Positions 8,406-17,511 of a stretch of 64,000 nt of DNA are shown piece after piece. Origin of the DNA: Candidatus Kapaibacterium sp. (GTDB lineage Bacteria > Bacteroidota > Ignavibacteria > Kapaibacteriales > HRBIN21). The stretch's first letter is position 1. Each line of letters begins with the position of its first letter. The stretch is taken from NCBI GenBank assembly GCA_938084565.1, contig CALKEU010000005.1, positions 193,715 through 257,714 of the forward strand, read 5' to 3'. The notes beneath the pieces are model-generated. The model worked only from the letters and a program-made list of their open reading frames with translations, made no database searches and was not told the origin of the DNA. The position numbers were made by a program, and so were the translations under genes.

Positions 8406-10559
8406 TCACTGCGCCGGTGGCGGTGAAGGGAGGAAGTCTGGCGGTGGGTTCAGGAGCAGCTCCGGCCGCAAGGTATCAGACGTTGACGGTAGCAGGGAAT
8501 CGGGCACGGCAAAGGGGCGCCGGCGGTAGGGGAGGAGGGGATCGGCATAGACTTTGCCCATGAAGCGCCCCCATATAGGGGCAGCAGCACGTCCCCCCTG
8601 GCCGTACCAGTCGGTGAAGGTAATGCGCCGGTCATCAAATCCGACCCAGACCCCGGCGACAAGGTCTGGGGTAAAGCCCACAAACCATGCATCGGCAAAG
8701 TCATTGGTCGTGCCCGTCTTCCCAGCGGCTGGTCCGGTGTACCACCGCCGGATAGCACTCCCTGTACCCCCATCGACAACGCTTGCGAGCATAGCGATAA
8801 GCTGCTGTGCGACGGTTGCTGGGAGGGCGTCGGAGACCGTACGCGTAGTCGTCTCATCGATGAGCACATTGCCATGGCGGTCTTCCACGCGCAGGATGAA
8901 GCGGGGCTTGATCCAGATACCTTGTCGGGCAATGGTAGCAAAGGCATTGGTCAAATCCAGCGGGATGACCTCTGAGGCACCCAGTGCGAGAGCAGGAACG
9001 GGTCGCAAGGGGGAGGTAATCCCCATGCGCCGGGCCAGCGCCGCTACTTCCTGCGGCGAGCTATACTCTACGATCAACCGAGCAGCCACGGAGTTAATCG
9101 AGTACTGCAGTGCGGTGCGCAAAGAGACAAACTCCCCGAATCGTTCGCCTGAGCCCTTCGGTTCCCAGATGGAGCCATCGGCCAGGACGTAACGGAAGGG
9201 CCCACTCGGGAGGGTGAAATCAGGGGAGAGGCCGCGTTGGAGGACGGCTGCATACACGAAAGGCTTAAAAGCAGAGCCGGCTTGGCGTTGGATCTGCGTG
9301 ACGTGGTTCAGGAAAGAACGTACCCTATAAGGGGCCCCAGCCATCTCCGGGGCAGCTCCGACCAGGGCTACAATGTCTCCCGTTGAGATATCGAGCACGA
9401 CGAAACCCACCTGGATGCGCGTGGCAGCGTAGCGCACAGAGTCAATAAAACGCTCATCACGGCGCAGTTGGGCTGCAATACGGTCACGCTCTTCCGAGGG
9501 GGCCGAAAGGTAGCGCAGATCGCGCTGCACGGCATAGTCGACCAGCTGTGCGGTCAGCTTAGGGGTCCACCGCCAAAGGCGATCGAAGAGGCGTTGATAC
9601 TCCAGCAGGTGTTCGCGAACGGCTGCGAGGGCATGCCGTTGGAGGCGGGCATTGAGGGTGGTGTAAATTGTCAATCCATCGCGGTAGAGGTCGTATCCTT
9701 GGAGGCGCCAGTCCCGACTGATTTCCTGGCGCACCATCTCCACAAAATGGGGGGCTAACCCCAGCATTGTTCGCAAGCTCGATTCCTCAGCTAGCCGAAG
9801 AGGTTCTCGCATCGCTGCGCGAGCTTGTGCTTCCGTCAGGAAGCCATTTTCCCACATAAGGCGCAGAACGAGGTTGCGACGTTGGAGGGCGTTTTCAGGG
9901 AACTGGCGCGCATCGTAGAGCTCGGGCGCTTTCAGGAGAGCTACTAAGTAAGCGCATTCGGCGACACTGAGCTCAGAGGGGGAGCGATCGAAGTATACCT
10001 GTGCAGCAACAGCGAGACCATAGGCGCCGCGACCGAAGTAGACCGTGTTCGTGTAAAGCTCCAGGATCTCCCGCTTGCTGTAGGTGCGCTCGAGCTGGAC
10101 GGCTGTGATAGCTTCACGGAGTTTGCGCCACAGCGTGAGCTCGCGTCCAAAGTAGAGATTGCGCGCCAATTGCTGCGTGATGGTGGAGGCCCCTTCCCGG
10201 GTAAGATCGCCAGCGAGCACATTCTTGACCAGAGCTTTCACGATCCGGAACAGGTGGATGCCCCAGTGGCGGTAGAAAGCACGGTCCTCCGTGGCAATGA
10301 GGGCCTGGAGAAAGGCTGGCGGGATGCTGTCGAAGGGCAGGTAGGAGCGGCGCTTGATGAAAAACTGCCCAATGATTTCGCCGTCAGCGCTGAGGACTCG
10401 GGTCGCTAATTCGTTTGGGGGGTTTTCCAGTTGTTCCAGCGATGGGAGGCCATGGACGACCCGAAAGGCCACGTAGGCGCATCCTCCAGCCCAAACCAGT
10501 AGGGCTGCCACGAGGACAGGAATCCATCGGCGGTGAGGGCGTGTCGGTAGAGAAGTCAT
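8406..10559 (-). CDS. Penicillin-binding protein 1A (bifunctional peptidoglycan glycosyltransferase/transpeptidase)
   Basis: This 717-residue class A PBP polymerises lipid II and cross-links the glycan strands at the outer face of the inner membrane. One membrane segment lies near residues 12-32. The GT51 domain shows catalytic Glu91 in EDRAFYRHWG and the ASTITQQLARNLYF block. The transpeptidase domain shows the serine nucleophile Ser429 in GSAFKPF, the SxN box in YSINSVAARL and the KTG box in AGKTGTTNDFADAWF. The ATG at 10559 overlaps the stop of the upstream OmpA-family gene by 4 bases (ATGA), which favours it over the in-frame start at 10598. It is the last gene of a pcrA - PorE-like - PBP1A unit, giving a link between wall synthesis and wall-binding lipoprotein. 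Confidence 0.95.
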   Translation of the reverse strand: MTSLPTRPHRRWIPVLVAALLVWAGGCAYVAFRVVHGLPSLEQLENPPNELATRVLSADGEIIGQFFIKRRSYLPFDSIPPAFLQALIATEDRAFYRHWGIHLFRIVKALVKNVLAGDLTREGASTITQQLARNLYFGRELTLWRKLREAITAVQLERTYSKREILELYTNTVYFGRGAYGLAVAAQVYFDRSPSELSVAECAYLVALLKAPELYDARQFPENALQRRNLVLRLMWENGFLTEAQARAAMREPLRLAEESSLRTMLGLAPHFVEMVRQEISRDWRLQGYDLYRDGLTIYTTLNARLQRHALAAVREHLLEYQRLFDRLWRWTPKLTAQLVDYAVQRDLRYLSAPSEERDRIAAQLRRDERFIDSVRYAATRIQVGFVVLDISTGDIVALVGAAPEMAGAPYRVRSFLNHVTQIQRQAGSAFKPFVYAAVLQRGLSPDFTLPSGPFRYVLADGSIWEPKGSGERFGEFVSLRTALQYSINSVAARLIVEYSSPQEVAALARRMGITSPLRPVPALALGASEVIPLDLTNAFATIARQGIWIKPRFILRVEDRHGNVLIDETTTRTVSDALPATVAQQLIAMLASVVDGGTGSAIRRWYTGPAAGKTGTTNDFADAWFVGFTPDLVAGVWVGFDDRRITFTDWYGQGGRAAAPIWGRFMGKVYADPLLPYRRRPFAVPDSLLPSTSDTLRPELLLNPPPDFLPSPPPAQ

Positions 10560-12286
10560 GGTGTCCGCAGGACTTTGCTCAGTTCCACCCGGCGGCACCG
10601 TTTACGCCACTGCTCGATCGGTTCGTTCGGCAGGCGGAGTAAGAGCTGCGATTGTCCTGCCGATTCCCCGCGCAGCAGCTCCCGCGGAACTCCACGCCGC
10701 CAGAGCTGCTCAATGATGAAGTTCACTCGCTTGTGCCCAAGCCATCGATTGTATTCAGCCGAACCTATGTCATCGGTGTGTCCGACGAGCACAAGCTGTT
10801 GGAGGCGATCGCGGTAGCGCAGGATATTGTCGGCCAGCTGATCGAGCACTTGCTCCCACCGCAGGGAGGTCTCTCGGCCGTTGGTGTCCAGCACCAGTGG
10901 GTATGGAGTGTCATAGCGGTCGAAGGGGAAGTTGATGCGGAGGAAGAAACGGGCTGGCAGTTCCAGGGGCGGCAGTGTAGTATCGGTAGAGGGCGTGGTA
11001 ATGCGCTGGATTTGGAAGAACACTTCTCCGGCCTGGGCAATGAGCTCTAGCTCTGTGTTTGCCGGAACGCGCAGCCGATAGCGGCCCGCTTCATCCGTTG
11101 TCGTTTCGGCAATGGGGGTACGCTCTCCGGGGCGGTGGGCACGTACCTCAGCCCCAGGGATTGGTTTCCGAGTTTCCTGATGGTGAACAGAGCCCCGGAT
11201 TTCTATCGTCTGCAGAGAGGATGCCGGCCCAAGAGGGCTGGCAAGCGCCTCGTGCCGGCGTAGGACGTAGAGGTCGAAGTCCCCCCGGCGGTTGGAGCTC
11301 CAGTAGAGCAGAGAGTCAGGTTCCCCAAAGGCCACCGGTGCCAGCTCGTCGGCACTTGTATTGATGGGGATGCCGAGATTGTGCGCTTCGCCGAACCAGG
11401 GCTGAAGGAGCGGTACGTCAGAGGGGAGGGGAGGCATTCCGCGGGCAATCCACTCCCAGAAACCGGGGTGAATGGGAGCAGCAAACACGTCATAGCCTCC
11501 CACGCTGGTATGCCCATTGGAGGCAAAGAGAATCCAGCGGCCATCCGGGGTAATCCAGGGGGTGAGTTCGTGGCAGGCAGAGTTAATCTGTGGACCGCAG
11601 TTGTAAGGCCCAGCCCATGTGCCATCGGAACGACGGACGGCAAAGTAGATGTCCGTTCCGCCGTAACTCTCTGCCAGATCAGCGGCAAAGAAGACCACAG
11701 ATCCCTGTGGCGAAAGCGCTGGCTGTGATGCCCATACGGGGGCAAGCTCTGTCCAGTGCACGGCCGATCCTTTCCGAAGCACATTGCCGTGGAGCTGTGC
11801 CGTGAAGATCCCCACACCGGAAGTCCCGAATGCTTCCCCGGCCAGCAGGAGCTGCTCGGGCTTGCCGGCCGGAAAGCCGATGCATGTGAATTCATCAAAC
11901 TGCCACTCGGTCTCGATGCGAGCATGAGCCTCATCCAGCAGCGTCGCCGAGGCGACCCACTGGCGGTGGTCCTGCGCCAGCGTAACCCACAACCGGTGGT
12001 CAGGAAGTGGAGTAAGGGCGAGCTCATCGATTCCTACTCTCGAGAGCCCCTCGACGGCTCTCAGCGTCCAGTAGGGTCTGTCAGTTCGTGGAACTGTATC
12101 CCTTGGAGCTCCCCGCCATGGAGAGGCAGTGCAGCGGGGATACTCCGGCGGGGGACAGGCCAGATGGGCCAGCGGAAGCGAAGAACGACAGCCTAGAAGA
12201 AGGGCTACTCCTAGGAGTAGAGCCTGGCCACTGAGGGCATGCCGCAGTGCCGTGTGGGGAAACCCAGAGTGCTGAATGTCGACCAT
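10556..12286 (-). CDS. PorE-like OmpA-family lipoprotein with PD40 propeller and carboxypeptidase-regulatory domain
   Basis: The 576-residue protein starts with a lipoprotein signal (LLLGVALLLGC, lipid-modified Cys near residue 33). A WD40-like PD40 propeller follows (GSVVFFAADLAESYGGTDIYF and GRWILFASNGHTSVGGYDVF), then a carboxypeptidase-regulatory-like fold (IRGSVHHQETRKPIPGAEV), and finally a C-terminal OmpA peptidoglycan-binding domain (LVLVGHTDDIGSAEYNRWLG). PorE of the type IX secretion system has this order, with an extra TPR at the front that is missing here. The presence of sprA in the same window supports a secretion-system role, but that is inference; a general wall-anchoring lipoprotein is the alternative. 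The ATG at 12286 lies 4 bases after pcrA and gives the clean signal peptide; the stop overlaps the PBP1A start. Confidence 0.8.
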   Translation of the reverse strand: MVDIQHSGFPHTALRHALSGQALLLGVALLLGCRSSLPLAHLACPPPEYPRCTASPWRGAPRDTVPRTDRPYWTLRAVEGLSRVGIDELALTPLPDHRLWVTLAQDHRQWVASATLLDEAHARIETEWQFDEFTCIGFPAGKPEQLLLAGEAFGTSGVGIFTAQLHGNVLRKGSAVHWTELAPVWASQPALSPQGSVVFFAADLAESYGGTDIYFAVRRSDGTWAGPYNCGPQINSACHELTPWITPDGRWILFASNGHTSVGGYDVFAAPIHPGFWEWIARGMPPLPSDVPLLQPWFGEAHNLGIPINTSADELAPVAFGEPDSLLYWSSNRRGDFDLYVLRRHEALASPLGPASSLQTIEIRGSVHHQETRKPIPGAEVRAHRPGERTPIAETTTDEAGRYRLRVPANTELELIAQAGEVFFQIQRITTPSTDTTLPPLELPARFFLRINFPFDRYDTPYPLVLDTNGRETSLRWEQVLDQLADNILRYRDRLQQLVLVGHTDDIGSAEYNRWLGHKRVNFIIEQLWRRGVPRELLRGESAGQSQLLLRLPNEPIEQWRKRCRRVELSKVLRTP

Positions 12287-12290
12287 GGCC

Positions 12291-14432
12291 TCATTCGAGA
12301 GGTTGAAGCCGAGCATAGCGGAGGAGCAAAAGTTTGCGCCCAACACTGGAGAAGCGGACGACGGCCCGGGTGTCGAGCCCCTTGCCGGAGAGCGTTTCTA
12401 TGACCCCGATGCCGAAGACTGGATGGCGTACGCGAAGCCCCGGGCGCAGCAAGCCTTCGGCTGGACCGTCAGTCGGGCTCTCGGTCGGCAAGAGGGATGG
12501 GATGGCGCTAGGACTGTACTCGATGTGGAGCAGTTCAGAGGGCAGTTCGGAGAGAAAGCGTGAAGGTTGGCTGGGCAGGATCCCTTCCCAACGCCGACGG
12601 TACTGGGCATAGCTCAGGTAGAGTTTCTGCCGCGCTCGTGTGATGCCCACGTACAGGAGGCGACGCTCTTCCTCGAGTTCCTCCGGTATAGCGAGGGCAT
12701 GGGCGATGGGGAGAAGCCCATCCTCGAGACCTGCGATGAAGACGACGGGAAATTCCAATCCCTTGGCAGAATGCAGGGTCATCAGAGTGACTGCATTGGC
12801 GTTCTCGGGCAGAGTCTCGGACTCGCTCAGGAGAGCAATGCTCTGGAGGTAGTCGTGGAGGGTTGGTGAGGGACTCTGTTCGACGTACTCGGACAGCGTT
12901 GCAATGAGGCGCTCGAGATTCCGATACCGTTCCTCTCCCTCATCGGCATTGCGATAGTAAGCCAGCAGTCCGGTGGCTTCCAGGTACTCGAGTACGACCA
13001 GATCCAGCGGTTGGGTGTCGAGGGCTGTGCGGAAGTGGTGGAGAAGGGCTATCAAGTGTTGGAGGGTCTCCTGGGCCGAGCGGCGGAGCTGCGGGATCTG
13101 CTCACAGCGTTGGAGAGCTTCCCAGAAGGAGCAGTGCCACTGTTGAGCCGCAGTGCGCAGGTGTTCGAGCGTCACCGCTCCGATTCCCCGTGGAGGGACA
13201 TTGAGAATACGTAACCAGCTGACGCTATCGGCCGGATTGAGAAGGAGCCGGATGTAGGCGAGCGCGTCTTTGACTTCTCTGCGTTGGTAGAAGGAAATGC
13301 TGCCCACCAGCACATACGGTATACCGGCCTGCCGACAGGCTTCTTCGAGGGCCTGGGATTGGGCATTGGTGCGATAGAGAATGGCTATATCCCGGTAGCA
13401 GTATCCGCGGTCGAGTTCGTGCCGGATGCGGCTGACGATCTGTGCGGCTTCATCACGTTCGTTAGCGCAGACGAGCAGTATCGGCTGATCCCCTTCCGGA
13501 TTCTCTGTCCAGAGCCGTTTGGGGATTTGGTGGCGATTGTGGCGGATGAGGGCATCGGCCAGTGCAAGAATGCGTTTCGTGGAGCGGTAGTTCTGCTCGA
13601 GGCGGATCAGGGTCGAGTTGGGGTAGTCGCGTTCGAACTCGAGAATGTTGCGGATGTCAGCCCCACGCCAGCGGTAGATGCTCTGGGCATCATCGCCGAC
13701 GACACAGAGGTTGCCATGGCGTTGGCCGAGTAGGCGGAGCGCTACGTACTGGGCGCGGTTGGTGTCCTGGTATTCGTCCACGAAGATGTAGCGGAAGCGC
13801 TCCTGGTAGCGTTCGAGCACATCTGAATGAGTGCGGAAGAGGCGGATGGTATTGAGCAGGAGGTCGTCAAAATCCATGGCGTTGTTGATATGGAGCTGGC
13901 GGTCGTATTCGGCGTACACTTGGGCAATGAGGCGGTCGCGTGGGGTAGTGGCGGCAGCAGCGGCTTCTTGCCAGGAGATCATCTGGTTTTTGAGGCGGGA
14001 GATAGCATGGCGAACGGCTGCAGGCTCGAGCACATGGGCTCCAATCCCCATGTTACGGAGAATGAGGCGGAGCAGGGCTGTGGAATCGTCGGTGTCATAG
14101 ATGGTATAGTCGGCCGTATAGCCCAATCGCTCCGCTTCTGCTCGCAGGATACGGGCGAAGATGCTGTGGAAGGTCCCCATCCAGAGGCGGTGGGCGTAGG
14201 TGGGTCCGACGAGCTCTCTGATGCGCTGGCGCATCTCGTCGGCGGCTTTATTCGTAAAGGTGAGCGCCAGGATAGCTTCTGCCGGGATGCCGCGCCAGAG
14301 CAGATAGGCGATGCGGTAGGTGAGCACACGCGTTTTCCCGCTGCCGGCTCCAGCAATGATGAGCAGAGGCCCATCACCGTGGATGACAGCTTGGCGCTGG
14401 GCTGCGTTGAGGCTGTGCAGAAACGCTTCCAT
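12291..14432 (-). CDS. pcrA: UvrD/PcrA-family 3'-5' DNA helicase
   Basis: A 713-residue superfamily 1A helicase that unwinds DNA in excision and mismatch repair and removes recombinase filaments. The motifs run in order: Walker A LLIIAGAGSGKTRVLTYR, Walker B with VDEYQDTNRAQ, LEQNYRSTKRIL, and near the end TLHSAKGLEFPVVFIAGLED and LLYVGITRARQKLYLS. The C-terminal stretch (LRPGLRVRHPVFGIGVIE) resembles the Tudor-like tail that PcrA uses to bind RNA polymerase. I chose the ATG at 14432 (MEAFLHSLNAAQRQAV); the longer frame begins with TTG at 14459. A TAACTTTG box at 14457-14464 suggests an internal promoter between priA and this gene. Confidence 0.95.
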   Translation of the reverse strand: MEAFLHSLNAAQRQAVIHGDGPLLIIAGAGSGKTRVLTYRIAYLLWRGIPAEAILALTFTNKAADEMRQRIRELVGPTYAHRLWMGTFHSIFARILRAEAERLGYTADYTIYDTDDSTALLRLILRNMGIGAHVLEPAAVRHAISRLKNQMISWQEAAAAATTPRDRLIAQVYAEYDRQLHINNAMDFDDLLLNTIRLFRTHSDVLERYQERFRYIFVDEYQDTNRAQYVALRLLGQRHGNLCVVGDDAQSIYRWRGADIRNILEFERDYPNSTLIRLEQNYRSTKRILALADALIRHNRHQIPKRLWTENPEGDQPILLVCANERDEAAQIVSRIRHELDRGYCYRDIAILYRTNAQSQALEEACRQAGIPYVLVGSISFYQRREVKDALAYIRLLLNPADSVSWLRILNVPPRGIGAVTLEHLRTAAQQWHCSFWEALQRCEQIPQLRRSAQETLQHLIALLHHFRTALDTQPLDLVVLEYLEATGLLAYYRNADEGEERYRNLERLIATLSEYVEQSPSPTLHDYLQSIALLSESETLPENANAVTLMTLHSAKGLEFPVVFIAGLEDGLLPIAHALAIPEELEEERRLLYVGITRARQKLYLSYAQYRRRWEGILPSQPSRFLSELPSELLHIEYSPSAIPSLLPTESPTDGPAEGLLRPGLRVRHPVFGIGVIETLSGKGLDTRAVVRFSSVGRKLLLLRYARLQPLE

Positions 14433-14456
14433 GGCGGGAGGCCCATAGCTGAGATG

Positions 14457-14464
14457 CAAAGTTA
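14457..14464 (-). promoter_or_regulatory. Putative -7 promoter box for pcrA
   Basis: On the minus strand this reads TAACTTTG, an exact match to TAnnTTTG, 24 bases before the pcrA ATG and inside the 63-base gap after priA. The surrounding GTAACTTTGCA is shared with the box upstream of rfbA. No -33 TTTG is evident. Confidence 0.45.
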
Positions 14465-14495
14465 CAGAGCCGTGCCATTGGGAAAGTAGAGGGCC

Positions 14496-17000
14496 TCAGA
14501 GCATCCCATGGGCATCGACGTCGATGGTGAGCCGGATGCTGCTCACAGCATAGCGACGGCGGTAGAGTGTGTATGCTGTGCGGAGGACGCTGCGCAAGTG
14601 GTGGGCAGCTGGATCGAGCTGCTTGATGCTCTTGAGGATGACGACTCGGCGGTAGCGATTCCGGATGCGGACAATAGTCGGAATGGCCGGACCGAGCTTG
14701 AGGACGGCTGGGTGGGTGGGGATGCAGCTGGCAAAGTGGTGAGCATGTTGGTGCACCTTTTCCTCATCAAGGCCGGAGAGCTCGACGACGACGAAGCGGG
14801 TGAAGGGCGGGTAGAGAGCGGCCTTGCGATGCTGGAGTTCGTCGTGGTAGAAGAGCTCTTCATTGCCTGTCTGGACGGCAACGATGACAGGATGGTCAGG
14901 ATGGGCCGTCTGGACAATGACCTCGCCGGGGGTCTCGCTACGGCGGCCGGCGCGCCCGGCAACTTGTGTCAAGAGTTGGAAGGCCCGTTCGGAGGCGCGG
15001 AAATCGGGCAAGAAGAGTTGCAAGTCAGCATTGACAATCCCAACCAGGGTCACGTGGGGAAGATCGAGCCCCTTGGCCACCATTTGTGTGCCGACGAGGA
15101 TGTGGGTTTCCTTGCGCATGAAGCGGTGGAGGATACGGCGATGGGCACCACGGCGGGCGGTCGTATCGGTATCCATCCGTTCAATGCGAATGCCAGGGAT
15201 GGTGGGCTGCAGGAGATGGGAGAGTTCTTCCTCGATGCGCTGGGTGCCGGAGCCGATTTCTTCGAAGTTCGGGCTCCCGCACTGTGGGCATTCCTCTGGC
15301 ACAGGGATGGCATAGCCACAGTAGTGGCAGCGGAGGAGTTTGGGAAGCTTGTGGTAGGTCAGCGAGACACTACAGTGGGCACAGCTTGGGACATAGCCGC
15401 AATCAGGACACTGGAGCCAGCGGGCAAAGCCGCGGCGATTGTGGAAGAGGATAACCCCGTGGCCAGCTTCTACCTGCGTGTGTATGGCCTGCAGAAGCTC
15501 TGTGGAGAAGCTCCCGCGCATCTGATGGGAGTGGCGCTGGTGGCGCAGATCGATCACGCGCATGGTCGGCAGACGTGCTCTATCGGCCCGCTGCTTCAGC
15601 TCCAGCAGGTGGTACTTGCCCAGCTGGGCATTGAACATGCTCTCAAGCGATGGGGTTGCAGAGCCTAGGATGACGACGGCTCCTTCCATATGGGCACGCA
15701 TCACGGCGCAGTCGCGAGCGTGGTAGCGGGGGGCTGGATCGTCCTGCTTGTATGAAGGCTCGTGCTCTTCGTCGACGATGATCAGTCGGAGGCGAGGGAT
15801 TGGCGCAAATACAGCAGAGCGTGGACCGAGGACGATGGGGGAGTGCCCGTTGTGAATGGAGCGCCAGGCGTAGAAGCGCTCGCTGGGGCTCATGCGGCTG
15901 TGCAGTACGGCGATCCGTTCCGAGAACGCGGCCCGGAAGCGATCGATGAGCTGCGGAGTGAGGGCAATTTCCGGTACGAGGACGAGCACCCCTCCCTGCT
16001 GCTGAAGCACATGCCGGATCGCATGCAGGTATACAAGGGTCTTCCCACTGCCTGTAACGCCCCGCAGGAGGAAGACCTTGGGGACGGCTGCCTGGAGAGC
16101 TTCGCTGATGCGGCGGATGGCGTACTGCTGCTCGAGGGTGGGTTGGAGCTGTAGTTCGTTGCGCTCAGCCAGGGACTCCGCTTCTTCCGCAGGCGGGATT
16201 TCGCATGTTGTTTCCCGAATGTAGCCCTGCTGGCGCAGGTGGGCCACAGTGGTAGAGGAAGCACGGCTGTGACGGAGCGCCTCGCGCAGCGGCATAGGGG
16301 CCGAGTGTTGGAGTGCATAAGCGTAGAGGACGCTGAGGAGGCGTGCCTGGGCGGGCGAGCGGCTCTGCAGTTCCTCAAGCACAGCCTGAAAGCGCTCCGG
16401 ACGGGCCTGGAGTTCGGCATCCAGCTCGAGGGCCTTCCGCAAGCGTGGGCGCGGTGTGCTGATGGGCTGGTAGTCCAGAGCAATGAAGCCCTGCTGTTCG
16501 AGGGCTTGGAGTTGGGCCGAGAGGCTCTCGCTGCGGAGTTGGCGCAGCAGGTATCCCAGAGTGAGTGGTGCTGCATGGTGTTGGAGCATGCGCAGCACTG
16601 CAGCGCGCTTTGGCGCTCGACGCTCCAGCGCAGCCAGCTCCTCTTCCGTCGGGGAGCGCAGGAGCCGTATGGTGACTTCGCGCTGAGGTACCATCCCGGG
16701 AGGCAGAGCTGCCTTGAGTACCTCGCCCCAGGAGCAGAAGTAATACTCTGCCACCCAACGCGTGAAGCGGAGCAGGGACTCGGAGAAGATGGGAGTCTCA
16801 TCGAGCAGTTCGAGAATAGGCTTTGTCGGGGTCTGCGGTGCCGAAGCGAGCTCTTCGACGATGACGCCCGTCAGCTCTCGCCGTCCAAAGGGGACAACTG
16901 CGCGCATCCCCGCCAGCGGCCCCCCCACATCGTCGGGGAGGTGGTACGTGAAGAGCTTTCCAGCCGGGATGGGCAGTGCAATATTGACGTAGCGTGGCAT
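14496..17000 (-). CDS. priA: Primosomal protein N' (PriA), replication-restart helicase
   Basis: The 834-residue PriA recognises stalled replication forks and reloads the replicative helicase. The N-terminal 3'-DNA-binding domain starts at MPRYVNIALPIPAGKLFTYH, and a winged-helix region follows. The helicase core has Walker A LLRGVTGSGKTLVYLHAI, the DEEH box in LIIVDEEHEPSYKQDDPAPR, and the family-specific zinc site made of CPDCGYVPSCAHC and CHYCGYAIPVPEECPQCGS. The C-terminal helicase lobe includes ILVGTQMVAKGLDLPHVTLV. I chose the ATG at 17000, which aligns with PriA N-termini, rather than the open frame up to 17084. It is the first gene of a minus-strand repair/envelope run and is divergent from the RRM gene across about 210 bases. 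Confidence 0.96.
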   Translation of the reverse strand: MPRYVNIALPIPAGKLFTYHLPDDVGGPLAGMRAVVPFGRRELTGVIVEELASAPQTPTKPILELLDETPIFSESLLRFTRWVAEYYFCSWGEVLKAALPPGMVPQREVTIRLLRSPTEEELAALERRAPKRAAVLRMLQHHAAPLTLGYLLRQLRSESLSAQLQALEQQGFIALDYQPISTPRPRLRKALELDAELQARPERFQAVLEELQSRSPAQARLLSVLYAYALQHSAPMPLREALRHSRASSTTVAHLRQQGYIRETTCEIPPAEEAESLAERNELQLQPTLEQQYAIRRISEALQAAVPKVFLLRGVTGSGKTLVYLHAIRHVLQQQGGVLVLVPEIALTPQLIDRFRAAFSERIAVLHSRMSPSERFYAWRSIHNGHSPIVLGPRSAVFAPIPRLRLIIVDEEHEPSYKQDDPAPRYHARDCAVMRAHMEGAVVILGSATPSLESMFNAQLGKYHLLELKQRADRARLPTMRVIDLRHQRHSHQMRGSFSTELLQAIHTQVEAGHGVILFHNRRGFARWLQCPDCGYVPSCAHCSVSLTYHKLPKLLRCHYCGYAIPVPEECPQCGSPNFEEIGSGTQRIEEELSHLLQPTIPGIRIERMDTDTTARRGAHRRILHRFMRKETHILVGTQMVAKGLDLPHVTLVGIVNADLQLFLPDFRASERAFQLLTQVAGRAGRRSETPGEVIVQTAHPDHPVIVAVQTGNEELFYHDELQHRKAALYPPFTRFVVVELSGLDEEKVHQHAHHFASCIPTHPAVLKLGPAIPTIVRIRNRYRRVVILKSIKQLDPAAHHLRSVLRTAYTLYRRRYAVSSIRLTIDVDAHGML

Positions 17001-17100
17001 CTTCAGTTCAGCGGCTCCATAGCACTCCTGTAGACGAACAGAGGGCGGCTGCAGAGAATGGCAGGAACACCGGTACAGCTGCATTTGTCCGGTTTTGCCG

Positions 17101-17108
17101 TATATTTG
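17101..17108 (+). promoter_or_regulatory. Putative -7 promoter box for the RRM gene
   Basis: TATATTTG matches TAnnTTTG exactly on the plus strand, 102 bases before the RRM start codon, which would give a 5' leader of roughly 95 bases. Long leaders are common in cold-regulated RNA-binding protein genes, but nothing here proves that. The rest of the 210-base priA/RRM gap shows no ORF or clear hairpin. Confidence 0.42.
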
Positions 17109-17210
17109 TACGCCTTGCTGCTTTGAAGGCGGAGCCGGCAGTGGAGGTCTGCTATCGCAGGCAACGGTGTGCGAGGGCAGGGAACGAGGCTCTGCAGGGA
17201 AGGAACGGTC

Positions 17211-17510
17211 ATGAACATCTACGTTGGGAACTTACCGTACTCGGTCGACGAGCACCAATTGCGCTCGTGGTTTGAGGAGTACGGTGCTGTGGAGCGGGCA
17301 ACTGTTGTGACGGACCGCTTTACGGGGCGCTCGCGCGGTTTCGGCTTCGTCGAGATGCCGAACGAGGAGGAGGCCCGCCGGGCCATCGATGCGCTCAACG
17401 GGAGCGAGATCGAAGGGCGGACCTTGGTGGTCAATCCTGCGCGGCAGCGCACCGAGCAGGCTCCTCGCAGCGGGCGGGCACCCTCTCACCGGGGTGGACG
17501 GCGCTGGTAA
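17211..17510 (+). CDS. RRM-domain RNA-binding protein
   Basis: This 99-residue protein is a single RNA recognition motif with a short basic tail. RNP-2 is seen as MNIYVGNLPYSV at the very start and RNP-1 as SRGFGFVEM around residues 39-47, with the usual aromatic residues for RNA stacking. The last ~25 residues are rich in Arg, Gly, Ser and Pro (APRSGRAPSHRGGRRW). Such small RRM proteins in bacteria bind single-stranded RNA, and in cyanobacteria many are cold-induced; the role here is not known. The ATG at 17211 is preceded by GGGAAGGAACGG, a fair ribosome site, and fits the domain start. The gene is monocistronic and ends 1 base from the convergent rfbA stop. Confidence 0.92.
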   Translation: MNIYVGNLPYSVDEHQLRSWFEEYGAVERATVVTDRFTGRSRGFGFVEMPNEEEARRAIDALNGSEIEGRTLVVNPARQRTEQAPRSGRAPSHRGGRRW

Positions 17511-17511
17511 A

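Noticed and set aside
14508-15668. Plus-strand 386-codon open frame inside priA
   Set aside because: It lies wholly antisense to priA, whose motifs are intact; in GC-rich DNA long shadow frames are usual. Its translation has no recognisable domain.
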